A program made the translations under genes and the position numbers. DNA of 39,629 nt from a bacterium (lineage in GTDB: Bacteria; Desulfobacterota; Binatia; Binatales; Binataceae): contig JADBKU010000008.1 of assembly GCA_014896235.1 (NCBI GenBank), positions 1 through 39,629 on the forward strand, written 5' to 3'. Shown here piece after piece: positions 8,187-17,214 of this stretch. The notes beneath the pieces are model-generated. The model did not search any database. It was not told where the DNA came from and saw only the letters and a list, made by a program, of their open reading frames with translations. Every line of letters starts with the position of its first letter. Positions within the stretch are counted from its first letter, which is position 1.

Positions 8187-10298
8187 TTATCGCGGTGGGG
8201 TCGGGATTGACGGCGGCGTGGCCGCGGCGAGTCCGTCCGGACTGAACGCGACGACCATCAGGCGCATGAACGGGTCGCCGCGCGGCGCGGCGCCGAGCCG
8301 ATGCGGGTACGGAAAATAGACCCGATTCCCCGCCGCCTGATATTGCCGCGCGAGCGGCGCGAGCGCGTCCCACGTGCCGACCACGCCCACGCCCACCTCG
8401 TTGTCCGGCAGCGGACCGAGAAACAGCCCGTTCGAGGTGCGCGGATCGGGATCGTTCGCCGTATGCGCCGGCAGCAGGCCCGCCTGCTCCGCGCGCATCG
8501 GCGTCAACCGCGCGATTGGGCGATTTGCCGCGAGCCATTGTTGCCCCGCCCGGAGCATCTGCGCGAAGCGCTGCGCATCCGAGCGGCGCTCCATCGCCAG
8601 CGCGCCGACGCCGCGCCAGCGCGCCAGCTCGGAGTCGGGCAGGCGATAAATCGCGACGCCGCCGCGGCTCTCGGGCTCGATTCCGAGCGCGCCCAGCAAC
8701 GGCGTCCATGCGGCGCGGTCCCGCTCGTCGATAATGACGGTGCGCGCCTGATGGTTCGCGGCGAAAGCGAAGAACTGATCCGCAAAATCGGGAATCACGC
8801 TCCGCCGCAGCAACGCGTTGACCGCCGGCCAGCTTTGGAATTCGCGCGGCGTGATGCTGGTCCATCCGCCCGCCATCCGGAAATACATCCCGGAAAGCGC
8901 CTGCCAGAGCATACTCGGACCATTCGCGCCGTAGGGCAGCGCGACCGTGATTTCGCCCGGTCCGAGCGCCTGGCGATAGTCGCCGTTCGCGATAAACGTG
9001 GGCAAATCCACCGGCGTGACGTGGCCTGACCTTCCCGGATTTGGCGCCATGAAGAGCGCGATCGCCGCCAGCGCGACGAGTTTCGCGCGGCGGCCAACCG
9101 CGGCGTCCGCGAGCCAGAGCGATGCGATCAGCGCCAGCGCCAGATCCGCATAAAGCGCGAAGCGTGCGGGAAGCGCGTTGTCGATTAGCGGCAGGTGGCG
9201 CACGATTTTCCACGGCATCGGAACGGTTTCGGCGCCGGCCAGATGCAGGCGCGGGCCGAGCGCCGCCACGGCGGCGATCGCGGCGCTCCAAACCAGCACG
9301 CGGGCGCGCGTTTCGCCGCGATGCGCTCGGAAGTGGAGAATCGCGATTACGATCAGCGGCAGGCCGAGGTAGCCGCAGGTATCGACCATCGCGCCCGGAA
9401 ACCGGCGCGAAAGATCGGCGAGCGGCGGCAATTGGCCGATCCAGTTCGCCGGTGTCGGGACGATAAAATTGAGCAGATCGGCCGAATAGGCGCCGGGAGA
9501 ATTGATCGGCGAGCGCGGATGGCCGGGGCGGAAAAAAAAGTAGATATATGGCGAAACCGCGGCGCCAGTAATCGCATATGCGGCAGCGAGCGGCGCGGCT
9601 AGCGCGCGTATCCGCGAGCGGTTGGCGTTGTCGCCGAACCAGTGGCCGAGCGTGATCGCGATCGCGCCGAAGAAGGTCAGCGTGGCGATAATTTCGAGCG
9701 AAATCAGAAACGTCGCGGCGAGGGTGGCCGCCAGCGCTATCACAAAAACTGACGCACTAAGCTCGCCGTCCAGCCGGCGGATCGCGAGATGGACGGCGAG
9801 CGGAATCGTAAACACCAGAATCAGCACCAGATGCGCGCTGAGTTCGACGAGCATATAGCCGGAAAAGGCGAAGATTGCGCCGCCCGCGAGCGCCGGCAGC
9901 CATCGCCCGCAAAGCCGCCGACAGAGCAGAAATGCGGTCCATCCGGCCAGCGCCGGAGCGAGCAGGCACATCAGGTTGTATGAGGCCACCGGACCGAAGC
10001 GAGCGGTGATCGGCGCCGCCGCGAACGCGGCGAGCGGCATCCCGGTGGTCCACGTGACGTTGAAGCCGGCCGGCGCCCAGAGCAGATCGGTCACGAACGG
10101 ATTCAGATGATGCGCGATCGCGTACGGCCACCATGCGAGAAACCACATGTAAACCGTCGGGTCCTCGGTCGCGCCAAGATACGCCGATGAGGGATGGGCG
10201 AGCACGGCGCGGCCGAAAAGCGTTACCGAGACGACGAGATAGACGACGAAGGCGGCCAGACCGAAACGATCGCGGCGCGGGAAGGGCATGGTGGTCAA
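8187..10298 (-). CDS. Large multi-pass membrane protein, GT-C glycosyltransferase-like
   Basis: The 703-residue product has about ten or more hydrophobic segments in its first 420 residues, then a soluble C-terminal part of about 280 residues. The first periplasmic loop carries acidic residues (LGATEDPTVYMWFLAWWPYA), as in GT-C enzymes that use polyprenyl-phosphate sugars. Later segments include PLIDNALPARFALYADLALA and VTPVDLPTFIANGDYRQALG. The layout resembles uncharacterised membrane proteins found beside polysaccharide genes. No specific donor or acceptor can be named. It is divergent from the methyltransferase gene at 10443 and upstream of the AI-2E permease. Confidence 0.7.
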   Translation of the reverse strand: MTTMPFPRRDRFGLAAFVVYLVVSVTLFGRAVLAHPSSAYLGATEDPTVYMWFLAWWPYAIAHHLNPFVTDLLWAPAGFNVTWTTGMPLAAFAAAPITARFGPVASYNLMCLLAPALAGWTAFLLCRRLCGRWLPALAGGAIFAFSGYMLVELSAHLVLILVFTIPLAVHLAIRRLDGELSASVFVIALAATLAATFLISLEIIATLTFFGAIAITLGHWFGDNANRSRIRALAAPLAAAYAITGAAVSPYIYFFFRPGHPRSPINSPGAYSADLLNFIVPTPANWIGQLPPLADLSRRFPGAMVDTCGYLGLPLIVIAILHFRAHRGETRARVLVWSAAIAAVAALGPRLHLAGAETVPMPWKIVRHLPLIDNALPARFALYADLALALIASLWLADAAVGRRAKLVALAAIALFMAPNPGRSGHVTPVDLPTFIANGDYRQALGPGEITVALPYGANGPSMLWQALSGMYFRMAGGWTSITPREFQSWPAVNALLRRSVIPDFADQFFAFAANHQARTVIIDERDRAAWTPLLGALGIEPESRGGVAIYRLPDSELARWRGVGALAMERRSDAQRFAQMLRAGQQWLAANRPIARLTPMRAEQAGLLPAHTANDPDPRTSNGLFLGPLPDNEVGVGVVGTWDALAPLARQYQAAGNRVYFPYPHRLGAAPRGDPFMRLMVVAFSPDGLAAATPPSIPTPPR

Positions 10299-10442
10299 TC
10301 GGAGTCACCTGAAATCGGCGTGGACGCGGCGCTCGCGCGTCGAATCGCGTCTCAGCTTAAACCGCCGCCGCGATCGCTCCAAGCGCGCCGTCCGTATGCG
10401 AATGTCGCGAGCGCGCGGAAAGAGAGTAAAATCATCCGCCCG

Positions 10443-11201
10443 ATGGAAAGCGAAACCGATCTGGTGCGGCTGCTCGAAACGCTTTACGAGTCGAAGAATC
10501 CGACTCGGCGCTGGCTGCATCGCACGCGCCGCGACTGGATTGTCGCGAAGTTGCGGGAATGCGCGCGCGCCGGAGCGGGCCGCGCGCTTGAAGTCGGTTT
10601 CGGCGCCGGAGTCTATCTCGACACGCTGGCGGAGTCATTCACGGAAGCGACCGCGACCGATGTCGACGAAGGCAATCTGCGCCACGCCGCGGCGATCGCG
10701 GCGCGCCATCCGAATCTCACCCTTTTGCGTGACGATATTCTTGAGACCGCGCTGCCCGAGCGCGCCTTCGACGTTATCCTTTGCAGCGAAGTGATCGAAC
10801 ATTTCCCGGATTCGGCCGGAGCGCTCGCCGCGATGCGCCGGCTGATCGCGCCGGAAGGCAGATTGATTCTTTCGACGCCGCAGCGTTACAGCCTGCTCGA
10901 ACTCGCGTGCCGGGTCGCGCTGGCGCCGGGCGTGATCAACCTCGTTCGCCGGATTTACGGCGAAGCGGTTTTTGAAACCGGCCATGTCAATTTGCTGACC
11001 GCGCGCGCCGCGACGGAGCAGATCGCGTCCGCCGGGTTTCGCGTCCGCGAGCGTTTCAGCAGCGGGATGTATCTGCCCGTCGCCGCCGAATTTGGCGGCG
11101 AACGCGGCCTCAGGCTGGAACGATGGCTCGAAAACCGGGCGCGCGGCGGGCGAATGGACTGGATGCTCTGGACGCAGTACTACGTCGCTGAGCCGGCGTG
11201 A
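10443..11201 (+). CDS. Class I SAM-dependent methyltransferase
   Basis: The 252-residue product starts MESETDLVRLLETLYESKNP. It carries a Rossmann methyltransferase core: motif I is RALEVGFGAGVYLDTLA (SAM-binding Gly loop), an acidic ribose-binding position follows (ATATDVDEGNL), then DVILCSEVIEHFPD (motif IV) and APEGRLILSTPQ. The C-terminal part resembles methyltransferases in surface-polysaccharide loci, but the acceptor is unknown. The open frame extends upstream to 10194, but the Met at 10443 is where similarity to methyltransferases begins. The longer version would overlap the divergent membrane gene. The stop is only 12 bases from the end of the convergent glycosyltransferase gene, with no terminator between them. 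Confidence 0.85.
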   Translation: MESETDLVRLLETLYESKNPTRRWLHRTRRDWIVAKLRECARAGAGRALEVGFGAGVYLDTLAESFTEATATDVDEGNLRHAAAIAARHPNLTLLRDDILETALPERAFDVILCSEVIEHFPDSAGALAAMRRLIAPEGRLILSTPQRYSLLELACRVALAPGVINLVRRIYGEAVFETGHVNLLTARAATEQIASAGFRVRERFSSGMYLPVAAEFGGERGLRLERWLENRARGGRMDWMLWTQYYVAEPA

Positions 11202-11213
11202 CGATTGCCGGCG

Positions 11214-12932
11214 TCATCCCGGCCGCGCGTTCAGTTTGAGCAGCACCCGCGGGCCGGCCGAATCGACCGGCGCCGATTCGAGAATCGGCGCATAGCAGGC
11301 GCGATCGGCGGGCGCGGCGGCCATGAAATCGGCCTTGCGCGCGACCACGAATCGCGGCGCATCGGGGCCGCATCGCAGACGATAGATCGGTTCGAGCGGC
11401 GCGGGTGAATAAAAATTCAGATCGCAGTCGCTCAGTCCAAGATGGACGGCCGCGGCGCCGGGCGGCAGCACCCGCGCGATCGCTCGGGCGAAACCCTTGA
11501 GCGTCTCCTGTTCGGCTTGCGCGGGCGTGATCAGGCCGAACCAGAAAAACGAGGCCGTCACCGCGAAGAGCAGCATGCCAAGCGCCTGACGTCGGAGATC
11601 GGCGCGCACCAACCCGATTGCCAGCAGCGTCCCGCTCGTCAGAAACGCGATCGCGACCGCGATCAGCGCGGGCGCACGGCGAGCGGCGAACGCGCCGGCG
11701 ATTTCCAGCGCGCGGCGGTCGCCGGGATGCAAATGCCACCGCGGCATCGGCACGGTTCCGCGCCATATCGCGAAACCCAGCGCGAGCGCCGCGGCGCAAG
11801 CGGCGAGCGCGATCGGCGCGTTCGCGAGCGTGAAGGCGCGCGCAGTCCATCGCTCTCGCCGCGTATCGCCGCTGGCGCTTGCAAGCGCCCCGTCGATCGC
11901 ATAGCCGGCGACGATCGCAAGCGGCGGGAAAGCCGGGAGTATGTAAACCAGGCATTTCCCCTGCGACGACGAGAAGAAGAGAAAGATCCCCGCGAACCAG
12001 CAGAGCGAATAAAAAATCGGCTCGGAGATCGCGCGGGATCGCGCGGGCGCAAGCAGAATCGCGGCGGCCGGCAGATAGAGCGTCCATGGCATGAAGCCGG
12101 CCAGCACATGCGGCGCGAAGTACCAGAACGGATGCGCGCAGTAGCCGGCGCCGCCCGCGCCAGTCGGGATGAACCTGCTCCAGAGATTCATCTCAAGCTG
12201 CCAATCGAGAAATTTCCGCCCGCCCTCAGCGTATCCCGCGACGTACCATGCGAGTCCGATCGCGAGACCGGCGGTGAACGTCAGAATCAGGCCGAGGCTG
12301 AAAATGTCGCGCCAGCGCCGACGCAGGAGCAGATAAAGTCCGGCGGCTGCCGCCGGCAGCACGATTCCGAGAACGCCTTTGGCGAGAATGCCGAGACCGA
12401 TCGCGAGAGCGGCGACCGCGAAGAGGCGCGATCGCGGTTCGCCAGCCGCATCGGGAGCGCGGCCGTTCGCGGGCGCCAGCGCGCGCTCAAGCGCCAGCGC
12501 CGCTACGGTCGCGAACAGCGCCAACAGCGTGTCCATGCGCGGCTGGCGGGCGGCGTCGATAAAGAAATGGCCGGTGAGCAGCGTGGCCGCGGACCAGAAG
12601 GCCGCGCGCCGTCCAATCGCGGCGCATCCCCATGCGTAAATCGCGGCGCAGGTGAGCGCGGCGCCGAGCAGCGCGGGCGTGCGCAACGCCAGTTCGGTCC
12701 ATCCGAGCGCCTTCACGCAGAGCGCGGCGACCCACCAGTACAGCGGCGGCACATGCACGTAGGGGCCGGGAATAAAGCGCGGCAGGATGACATTGCCGGC
12801 CAGGACGTCGCGCACCGCTCCGGACTCGCATACGCCAAGCTCGCGCGTAAACGGCGCCGTTGGGCCAAGGATTGCGAGAAATAGACACGCCACGGCGAAG
12901 GCTGCGGCGAAGCGCGCGGCTGAATTGCGCAT
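11214..12932 (-). CDS. ArnT-like GT-C glycosyltransferase (GT39/GT83 family)
   Basis: The 572-residue inner-membrane protein has many hydrophobic segments and a C-terminal periplasmic part. The first periplasmic loop (TRELGVCESGAVRDVLAG) with VHVPPLYWWVAAL, and the later ARQPRMDTLLALF, follow the order seen in ArnT/PMT-type enzymes, which move a sugar from undecaprenyl or dolichyl phosphate to lipid A or protein. The usual DE pair of the first loop appears here as CES, so donor coordination may differ. It starts one base after the stop of the frameshifted methyltransferase gene, so it is translationally linked to it. The GtrB-like gene upstream could supply its polyprenyl-phosphate sugar. Confidence 0.82.
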   Translation of the reverse strand: MRNSAARFAAAFAVACLFLAILGPTAPFTRELGVCESGAVRDVLAGNVILPRFIPGPYVHVPPLYWWVAALCVKALGWTELALRTPALLGAALTCAAIYAWGCAAIGRRAAFWSAATLLTGHFFIDAARQPRMDTLLALFATVAALALERALAPANGRAPDAAGEPRSRLFAVAALAIGLGILAKGVLGIVLPAAAAGLYLLLRRRWRDIFSLGLILTFTAGLAIGLAWYVAGYAEGGRKFLDWQLEMNLWSRFIPTGAGGAGYCAHPFWYFAPHVLAGFMPWTLYLPAAAILLAPARSRAISEPIFYSLCWFAGIFLFFSSSQGKCLVYILPAFPPLAIVAGYAIDGALASASGDTRRERWTARAFTLANAPIALAACAAALALGFAIWRGTVPMPRWHLHPGDRRALEIAGAFAARRAPALIAVAIAFLTSGTLLAIGLVRADLRRQALGMLLFAVTASFFWFGLITPAQAEQETLKGFARAIARVLPPGAAAVHLGLSDCDLNFYSPAPLEPIYRLRCGPDAPRFVVARKADFMAAAPADRACYAPILESAPVDSAGPRVLLKLNARPG

Positions 12933-12933
12933 T

Positions 12934-13705
12934 TCAGGCGCCGCCCGCCGCCGCGGATCGATCGGCCGGCGCGGTCGCGCGAGCCAGCGCTATCAAAGAG
13001 ACGCCAAATGGAATCCGCGCGGCGCCGACGATGAACCGTTCGCTGGAAAAAATTTCGCGCAGGACGCGATTCAGCCACGCCGGCGGCATCGTCAAATCGT
13101 GGCGCGCGGCGGCAAGGTCGGGCGGCCGCAACCGCTGGATTATCCGCGCGCCCGCGATTACCGGAAACAGCAAAAAGTTGTAGTGGCTCAAATAGCTAAT
13201 CTCGAAACCGCTGGCGTGCAGCAGTGCGCCGAGTTCCGCCGCCCGGAAGCGGCGGCGATGATGATGCGTGACGTCGTGTTCGCTCCACATCCACGGGCCG
13301 GCCGGCACGGTCGCAAGCAACGCGCCGCCCGGCTTCATGCGGCGATGGAGCGCGAGCAACGCTCTCGCAGGGTCGTCGAGATGTTCCAGTACGTCGGTCA
13401 TTACGACGAGGTCGAACAGCGTCTCGCCGAACGGCACTTGATCCGGCAGCGCGCCTTCGGCCAGCGTCGCCAGTCCGCGCGCGGCCGCGAAGCTGATCGC
13501 GGTTGGATCGCTGTCCATCGCATAGAGCCGGCCGCGTCGCGCGAGCATCGGTGGACGTCGCGCGGCCGCATCCAGGTTCCAGAATCGCGGCGTCGGGCGG
13601 GAGCGTAAGGCGCGCGATCAACCGATCGACGATCGCGCGCCGGCCGCTGAACCACCAATGCGCGTCTTCGACCGCGGCAATCCGCGGATAGAGGCTGGCG
13701 TCCAT
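12934..13705 (-). pseudogene. Class I SAM methyltransferase, broken by a frameshift near 13555
   Basis: Two reading frames together make one normal methyltransferase of about 255 residues. From ATG 13705 the first frame gives MDASLYPRIAAVEDAHWWF and then DAAILEPGCGRATS, the SAM-binding motif I. The second frame takes up directly at PMLARRGRLYAMDSDP and continues to TGA 12934, with motif IV-like DLVVMTDVLEHLDD and MKPGGALLATVP. The frames differ by +1 around 13550-13565, within a run of GCG/CGC. Without repair, motif I is separated from the rest. It sits between the GtrB-like gene (stop 13711) and the ArnT-like gene (start 12932), so it belongs to that operon. A sequencing or assembly indel is as likely as real inactivation. 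Confidence 0.8.
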
Positions 13706-13710
13706 CGCGG

Positions 13711-14712
13711 CTAACGGGCCGGCTTCTCGAAGCCCCAGGCGTCGCGCACGAGATAGAGCGGCCGGCCTTTGACTTCGTTGTACATCCGCGCCAGATACTC
13801 GCCGATGATGCCGAGAGAAATCAGCTGCACGCCGCCAAAAAAGAGCACTGCCACCATGATCGAGGCGTAACCGGGCACGTCGATGCCGCGGATGATTTTC
13901 AGTCCGGCGAGGAACAGCGCGTAAAGGAACGCGAACACCGATATCACGAGACCCAGGTAACTCCAGATTTTGAGCGGCAGCGAACTGAAAGAAGTGATCG
14001 CGTCGAGCGCGAAATTCCAGAGCCGCCAGTAACTCCATTTGGTGTCGCCGGCGCGCCGCGCTTCGCGATCGTACGAAATCGCGGCGTGGCGATAACCGAC
14101 CCACGCGAACAGCCCCTTCATGAAACGGGTGCGCTCCGGCAGCCGCGCCAGCACGTCAACCACGCGGCGATCGAGCAGGCGGAAATCGCCGGTATCGCGC
14201 GGCGCCGGAATATCGGTGATGCGGTCGAAAATCCGGTAAAAGAAGCGCGCGGTCACGCGCTTCAGCCAACTGTCGCCGTCGCGCCGATTGCGCACGGCGT
14301 AAACCATGTCGAAACCCTCGCGCCACTTGGCGACCATTCGCTCGATCAACTCCGGCGGGTCTTGCAAGTCGGCGTCGATTGGCACGACCGCGTCGCCGCG
14401 AGCGTAATCGAGGCCGGCGCTGAGCGCGATGTCTTTGCCGAAATTACGGGACAGATTCACGATTTTTATCGCCGGGTTGCGCCGATGATATTCGAGCAGG
14501 CGATCGAGGCTGGCGTCGGTGCTGCCGTCGTTGACGCAGACGATTTCCCACGTCAGTCCGAGCTTATCCAGCACCGCGATCGTCCGCGAAAAAAACTCGT
14601 CAAGGCCGGCGGCTTCGTTATGAACCGGCACCACCAGCGAAAGATCGACGTGCACGGCATCGGATGGAGCCGGAACGCGCGGCGAGCCGGATATGGGCGC
14701 GGCAGGCGTCAT
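13711..14712 (-). CDS. GT2 family polyprenyl-phosphate glycosyltransferase (GtrB/DPM1-like)
   Basis: The 333-residue protein has an N-terminal GT-A domain: LSLVVPVHNEAAGLDEFF, EIVCVNDGSTDASLDRL, NLSRNFGKDIALSAGLDYA and the metal/nucleotide-sugar motif VPIDADLQDPPELI. Two C-terminal transmembrane segments (around LGLVISVFAFLYALFLAG and SIMVAVLFFGGVQLISLG) end in GEYLARMYNEVKGRPLYLV. This is the standard architecture of GtrB-like enzymes, which load a hexose onto undecaprenyl phosphate at the inner face of the membrane. It lies between two GT-C genes that could use that lipid-linked sugar on the periplasmic side. The sugar identity is not evident. Confidence 0.92.
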   Translation of the reverse strand: MTPAAPISGSPRVPAPSDAVHVDLSLVVPVHNEAAGLDEFFSRTIAVLDKLGLTWEIVCVNDGSTDASLDRLLEYHRRNPAIKIVNLSRNFGKDIALSAGLDYARGDAVVPIDADLQDPPELIERMVAKWREGFDMVYAVRNRRDGDSWLKRVTARFFYRIFDRITDIPAPRDTGDFRLLDRRVVDVLARLPERTRFMKGLFAWVGYRHAAISYDREARRAGDTKWSYWRLWNFALDAITSFSSLPLKIWSYLGLVISVFAFLYALFLAGLKIIRGIDVPGYASIMVAVLFFGGVQLISLGIIGEYLARMYNEVKGRPLYLVRDAWGFEKPAR

Positions 14713-14745
14713 CGCAATTCCATAAATCGGAGCACAACCGGCGCG

Positions 14746-16314
14746 TCATTTCGAGCGGTTTATGGCGAACAACTCGAAGTAGCCCTTGCCATAGCGGCCA
14801 TAACGCCGGATTGGCGCGAGGCAGGGCGTGGCGGCCGGCGCGCGGTAGCGGCGCACGTCGCGATCGCCCAGCAACAGATAGCCGGCCTCCGGACGCGCCT
14901 CCAGCCAGCGGCACAGGCCGGCTTGCTGAGGATCGCCAAGCAGGATAAAGCGGCTGTGCGCGTAAAACGCCACGCGTCCGTCACGCGCGACGACCGCAAT
15001 CGGCCGCCCGGCGGCGCGCTGCGCAATTTCCTCGCCGGCGTAGCGGAAGCCCCGCTGGTCGTAACCGATCGGCCACAGCGTCTGGGGCAGCATTGTGAGC
15101 GCAACGGCGACGGCAAGCGCGCTATGCGGCAGCGATAATTTCGTCGTACGTTTGGCAAATTCCACGAGAGCATCCGAAGCGACGCCCAAGCCTGCAATCG
15201 TCCATCCAAATACATACGGAATCAGATGGAGCATGAAACGGGCTCCCGTATAGGAAATCGCAAAACCGCCCGCGTAGGCCAACGTGAGCAGCATCAGCAT
15301 CGCTTTGGCAAAATTCGCCACGATCGCGCGCCCCCGGTTCCATAGCCCGATCGGCAAAAGAATTATGGGAGCGGGACCCATCGCCCGGACGAAACCGACC
15401 AGCGTTCCGAGCGAATCCTCGCCGACTTTGCGAAGATAACGCATCGGGGCGACGAAAATCGGCGCCAGCGCCGAAACGTGCGTGGAATAGCCAAGAGCCT
15501 GCCAATGCCGTGAATTCGGCGCCACTTCGCCCATCCCATACATCATGGCGGCGGTGAATTCGCGGCTGAAAATCCAATGCCCGGAACTTATGCGCAGATA
15601 AACCAGATAGGGCGAGGCGATCAGCAGAAATGAACAGCAGAAAGTTATCGCGGCGCCGATCGACCATCCGAGCGACCATCGGCGCCAGAGCGGCGCTCCT
15701 AGAATCATGAAGATGGCGGCAAAAGGCAGGAATGCGATCGCTTCGGTGCGGAACAGATACGCGAATCCGCCGATCGCTCCCGCGGAGGCGATCAGCGGCA
15801 GGCGGCGGCGGTCAAGCGCGACGATCAGCGACCATACCGCCGCCGTCATCAGCATGATATAGCCAGCTTCAGTACGAACTGACGCGGAATAGGCGGCCAT
15901 ATCAGGATGGATCGCGGCCAGCGCCGCGGCGCCGATCGCCAGATCGCGACGGCCCATCGCCGCCCGCGTCATGCCAAAGATGGTCGCGACGGCCGCCGTG
16001 CCCATCACGGCCGACACCAAGTTTCCGGTCATTTCCCAACTTGGAATCGCCAGATGAGTGGCGGCGATCAATAGCGGGTAGAGCGGCGAAAAGACGTGAT
16101 CCAGCGCTTGGCGAGGCAGTCCGCTGGCAAAATCCTGCGCCATCGCCAGGTAGGCGACGCCGTCGCCTGAGATGCAGTAACTGGTAAGACTCAGGTAGAG
16201 GCGAATCGCCAGCGCGACCCCGCAAATCCACGCCAGGATAAAGCCGTCGGAGCGCTGCTCAACGCTTTGCGGAAGCCAATCCGCGACACCTTGCGCTCCG
16301 CCCACCGCTCGCAT
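14746..16314 (-). CDS. GT-C membrane glycosyltransferase (GT39-like)
   Basis: The 522-residue product has roughly eleven hydrophobic segments and a periplasmic tail. The first loop after the first membrane segment holds YCISGDGVAYLAMAQDFASG, an Asp-bearing motif in the position of the GT-C catalytic acid, followed by VFSPLYPLLIAATHLAI. Later, SASVRTEAGYIMLM and FAYLFRTEAIAFLPFAAI are typical of the PMT_2/GT39-like group. It is the first gene of the same-strand block and ends 33 bases before the GtrB-like gene. It probably transfers sugar from a polyprenyl carrier to an envelope acceptor; the acceptor is unknown. Confidence 0.78.
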   Translation of the reverse strand: MRAVGGAQGVADWLPQSVEQRSDGFILAWICGVALAIRLYLSLTSYCISGDGVAYLAMAQDFASGLPRQALDHVFSPLYPLLIAATHLAIPSWEMTGNLVSAVMGTAAVATIFGMTRAAMGRRDLAIGAAALAAIHPDMAAYSASVRTEAGYIMLMTAAVWSLIVALDRRRLPLIASAGAIGGFAYLFRTEAIAFLPFAAIFMILGAPLWRRWSLGWSIGAAITFCCSFLLIASPYLVYLRISSGHWIFSREFTAAMMYGMGEVAPNSRHWQALGYSTHVSALAPIFVAPMRYLRKVGEDSLGTLVGFVRAMGPAPIILLPIGLWNRGRAIVANFAKAMLMLLTLAYAGGFAISYTGARFMLHLIPYVFGWTIAGLGVASDALVEFAKRTTKLSLPHSALAVAVALTMLPQTLWPIGYDQRGFRYAGEEIAQRAAGRPIAVVARDGRVAFYAHSRFILLGDPQQAGLCRWLEARPEAGYLLLGDRDVRRYRAPAATPCLAPIRRYGRYGKGYFELFAINRSK

Positions 16315-16426
16315 TGAGCCGTAATCTTAATCGGCGGCGCGGGCGGCTCAAAACCGGGCGCAGAAATCCCCCCTCCTCGCTCCACAATAGAGCGGGAGCG
16401 GCTATGTCGGCGACGCCTGGGGCCGC

Positions 16427-16627
16427 TCAGGCTCTCAGAACCTTTGCGGCCTGAAGGCCCTTGGGGCCTTGAGCCACGTCGAATTGGACGTGCTCCCCCT
16501 GCTCCAACGATCGGAAACCGTTGCCGTCGATCGCGCTGTAATGGACGAAGACCTCCTGGCCGTCATCCATCGTGATGAACCCGTAGCCCTTTTTAGGGCT
16601 GAACCATTTAACCGTCCCGACTGCCAT
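16427..16627 (-). CDS. CspA-family cold-shock protein
   Basis: The 66-residue OB-fold protein starts [20 protein letters not shown]. It has both RNA-binding motifs: RNP1-like KGYGFI and RNP2-like VFVHYSAI. It ends with [21 protein letters not shown]. Such proteins bind single-stranded RNA/DNA and melt mRNA structure. The ATG at 16627 fits the family length; an in-frame TTG seven codons upstream overlaps the GGAGG that should be its ribosome site. A promoter-like element at 16717-16743 implies a leader of about 80 bases, as is common for csp genes. Confidence 0.95.
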   Translation of the reverse strand: MAVGTVKWFSPKKGYGFITMDDGQEVFVHYSAIDGNGFRSLEQGEHVQFDVAQGPKGLQAAKVLRA

Positions 16628-16716
16628 TTCCCCCGAAAACCTCCGCAAGGAGTACTTCTAATCCCCAAGCAGCGCGCCTGATGGCCCCCCGGCCTGCGCT
16701 GGCTCGATGACGGCGT

Positions 16717-16743
16717 ATTATCACAACGTCGCGAGCTTACCAA
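16717..16743 (-). promoter_or_regulatory. Candidate promoter of the cold-shock gene
   Basis: On the minus strand TTGGTA (complement of 16738-16743) precedes GATAAT (complement of 16717-16722) by 15 bases. The -10 is 5 of 6 to consensus and the spacer is short. Transcription would start near 16710, giving a leader of roughly 80 bases. Confidence 0.4.
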
Positions 16744-16798
16744 GTGGGTAAATTCAAGCTGAAACGCGCCATCGTTCGCCAACAGCCAGAGTCCTTCG

Positions 16799-17092
16799 CT
16801 ACCAGCCGCGAAAGCGCGTCGGCCGCGCATGCATGTGAAAATGATCAGGAATTTGCCGCATCACCTGGTCGATAATAAATTCGCCCTCGCCATATTTGGC
16901 GCGCGCGACCAGCGAGAGCGCTTCGACCATGAATTTGCGCTCATCGTCCGCCAGTTCGACGCGATGCTCGCGCAGGACGGCCATCGGCGTGTCGCACGAG
17001 TCGCAATCGAGGATTGCGAATCTGAATGGCTGCGTGAAGCTCGCATACCACGGTGTGTATTCTTTCAATTCGCACAAATCGCACTTGGCCAT
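16799..17092 (-). CDS. Small HIT-like protein with CxxC motifs
   Basis: The 97-residue product contains DHFHMHARP near its C-terminus, a match to the histidine-triad pattern H-x-H-x-H used by HIT nucleotide hydrolases and transferases. An upstream segment (FAILDCDSCDTPMAVLREHR) resembles the HIT N-terminal strand region. It begins MAKCDLCELKEYTPWY, giving one CxxC, and CDSC gives a second, so a structural metal is possible. It is slightly shorter than usual HIT proteins (about 110-140 residues). The catalytic role and substrate are inferred only from the triad. It is divergent from the M20 gene and upstream of the csp promoter. Confidence 0.7.
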   Translation of the reverse strand: MAKCDLCELKEYTPWYASFTQPFRFAILDCDSCDTPMAVLREHRVELADDERKFMVEALSLVARAKYGEGEFIIDQVMRQIPDHFHMHARPTRFRGW

Positions 17093-17164
17093 GATGCTTT
17101 AACGCATAGCTGCCCCGACATGCGCTGTTCAAGGGTTTGGGAGAAACCGCAGAATGATGGAAGA

Positions 17165-17194
17165 TTGAGTCCGCGAATCGACGCACTAAATAAT
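17165..17194 (+). promoter_or_regulatory. Candidate promoter of the M20 amidohydrolase gene
   Basis: TTGAGT (17165-17170) and AATAAT (17189-17194, 5 of 6) are 18 bases apart, with GGGGAG (17203-17208) as the ribosome site before ATG 17215. The implied leader is very short, about 15 bases. Confidence 0.4.
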
Positions 17195-17214
17195 ATTCGC
17201 CAGGGGAGCGGCAA

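Noticed and set aside
13540..13580. Programmed ribosomal frameshift in the methyltransferase gene
   Set aside because: No slippery heptamer or downstream structure was recognised, and methyltransferases of this type are not known to use recoding. An indel is simpler.
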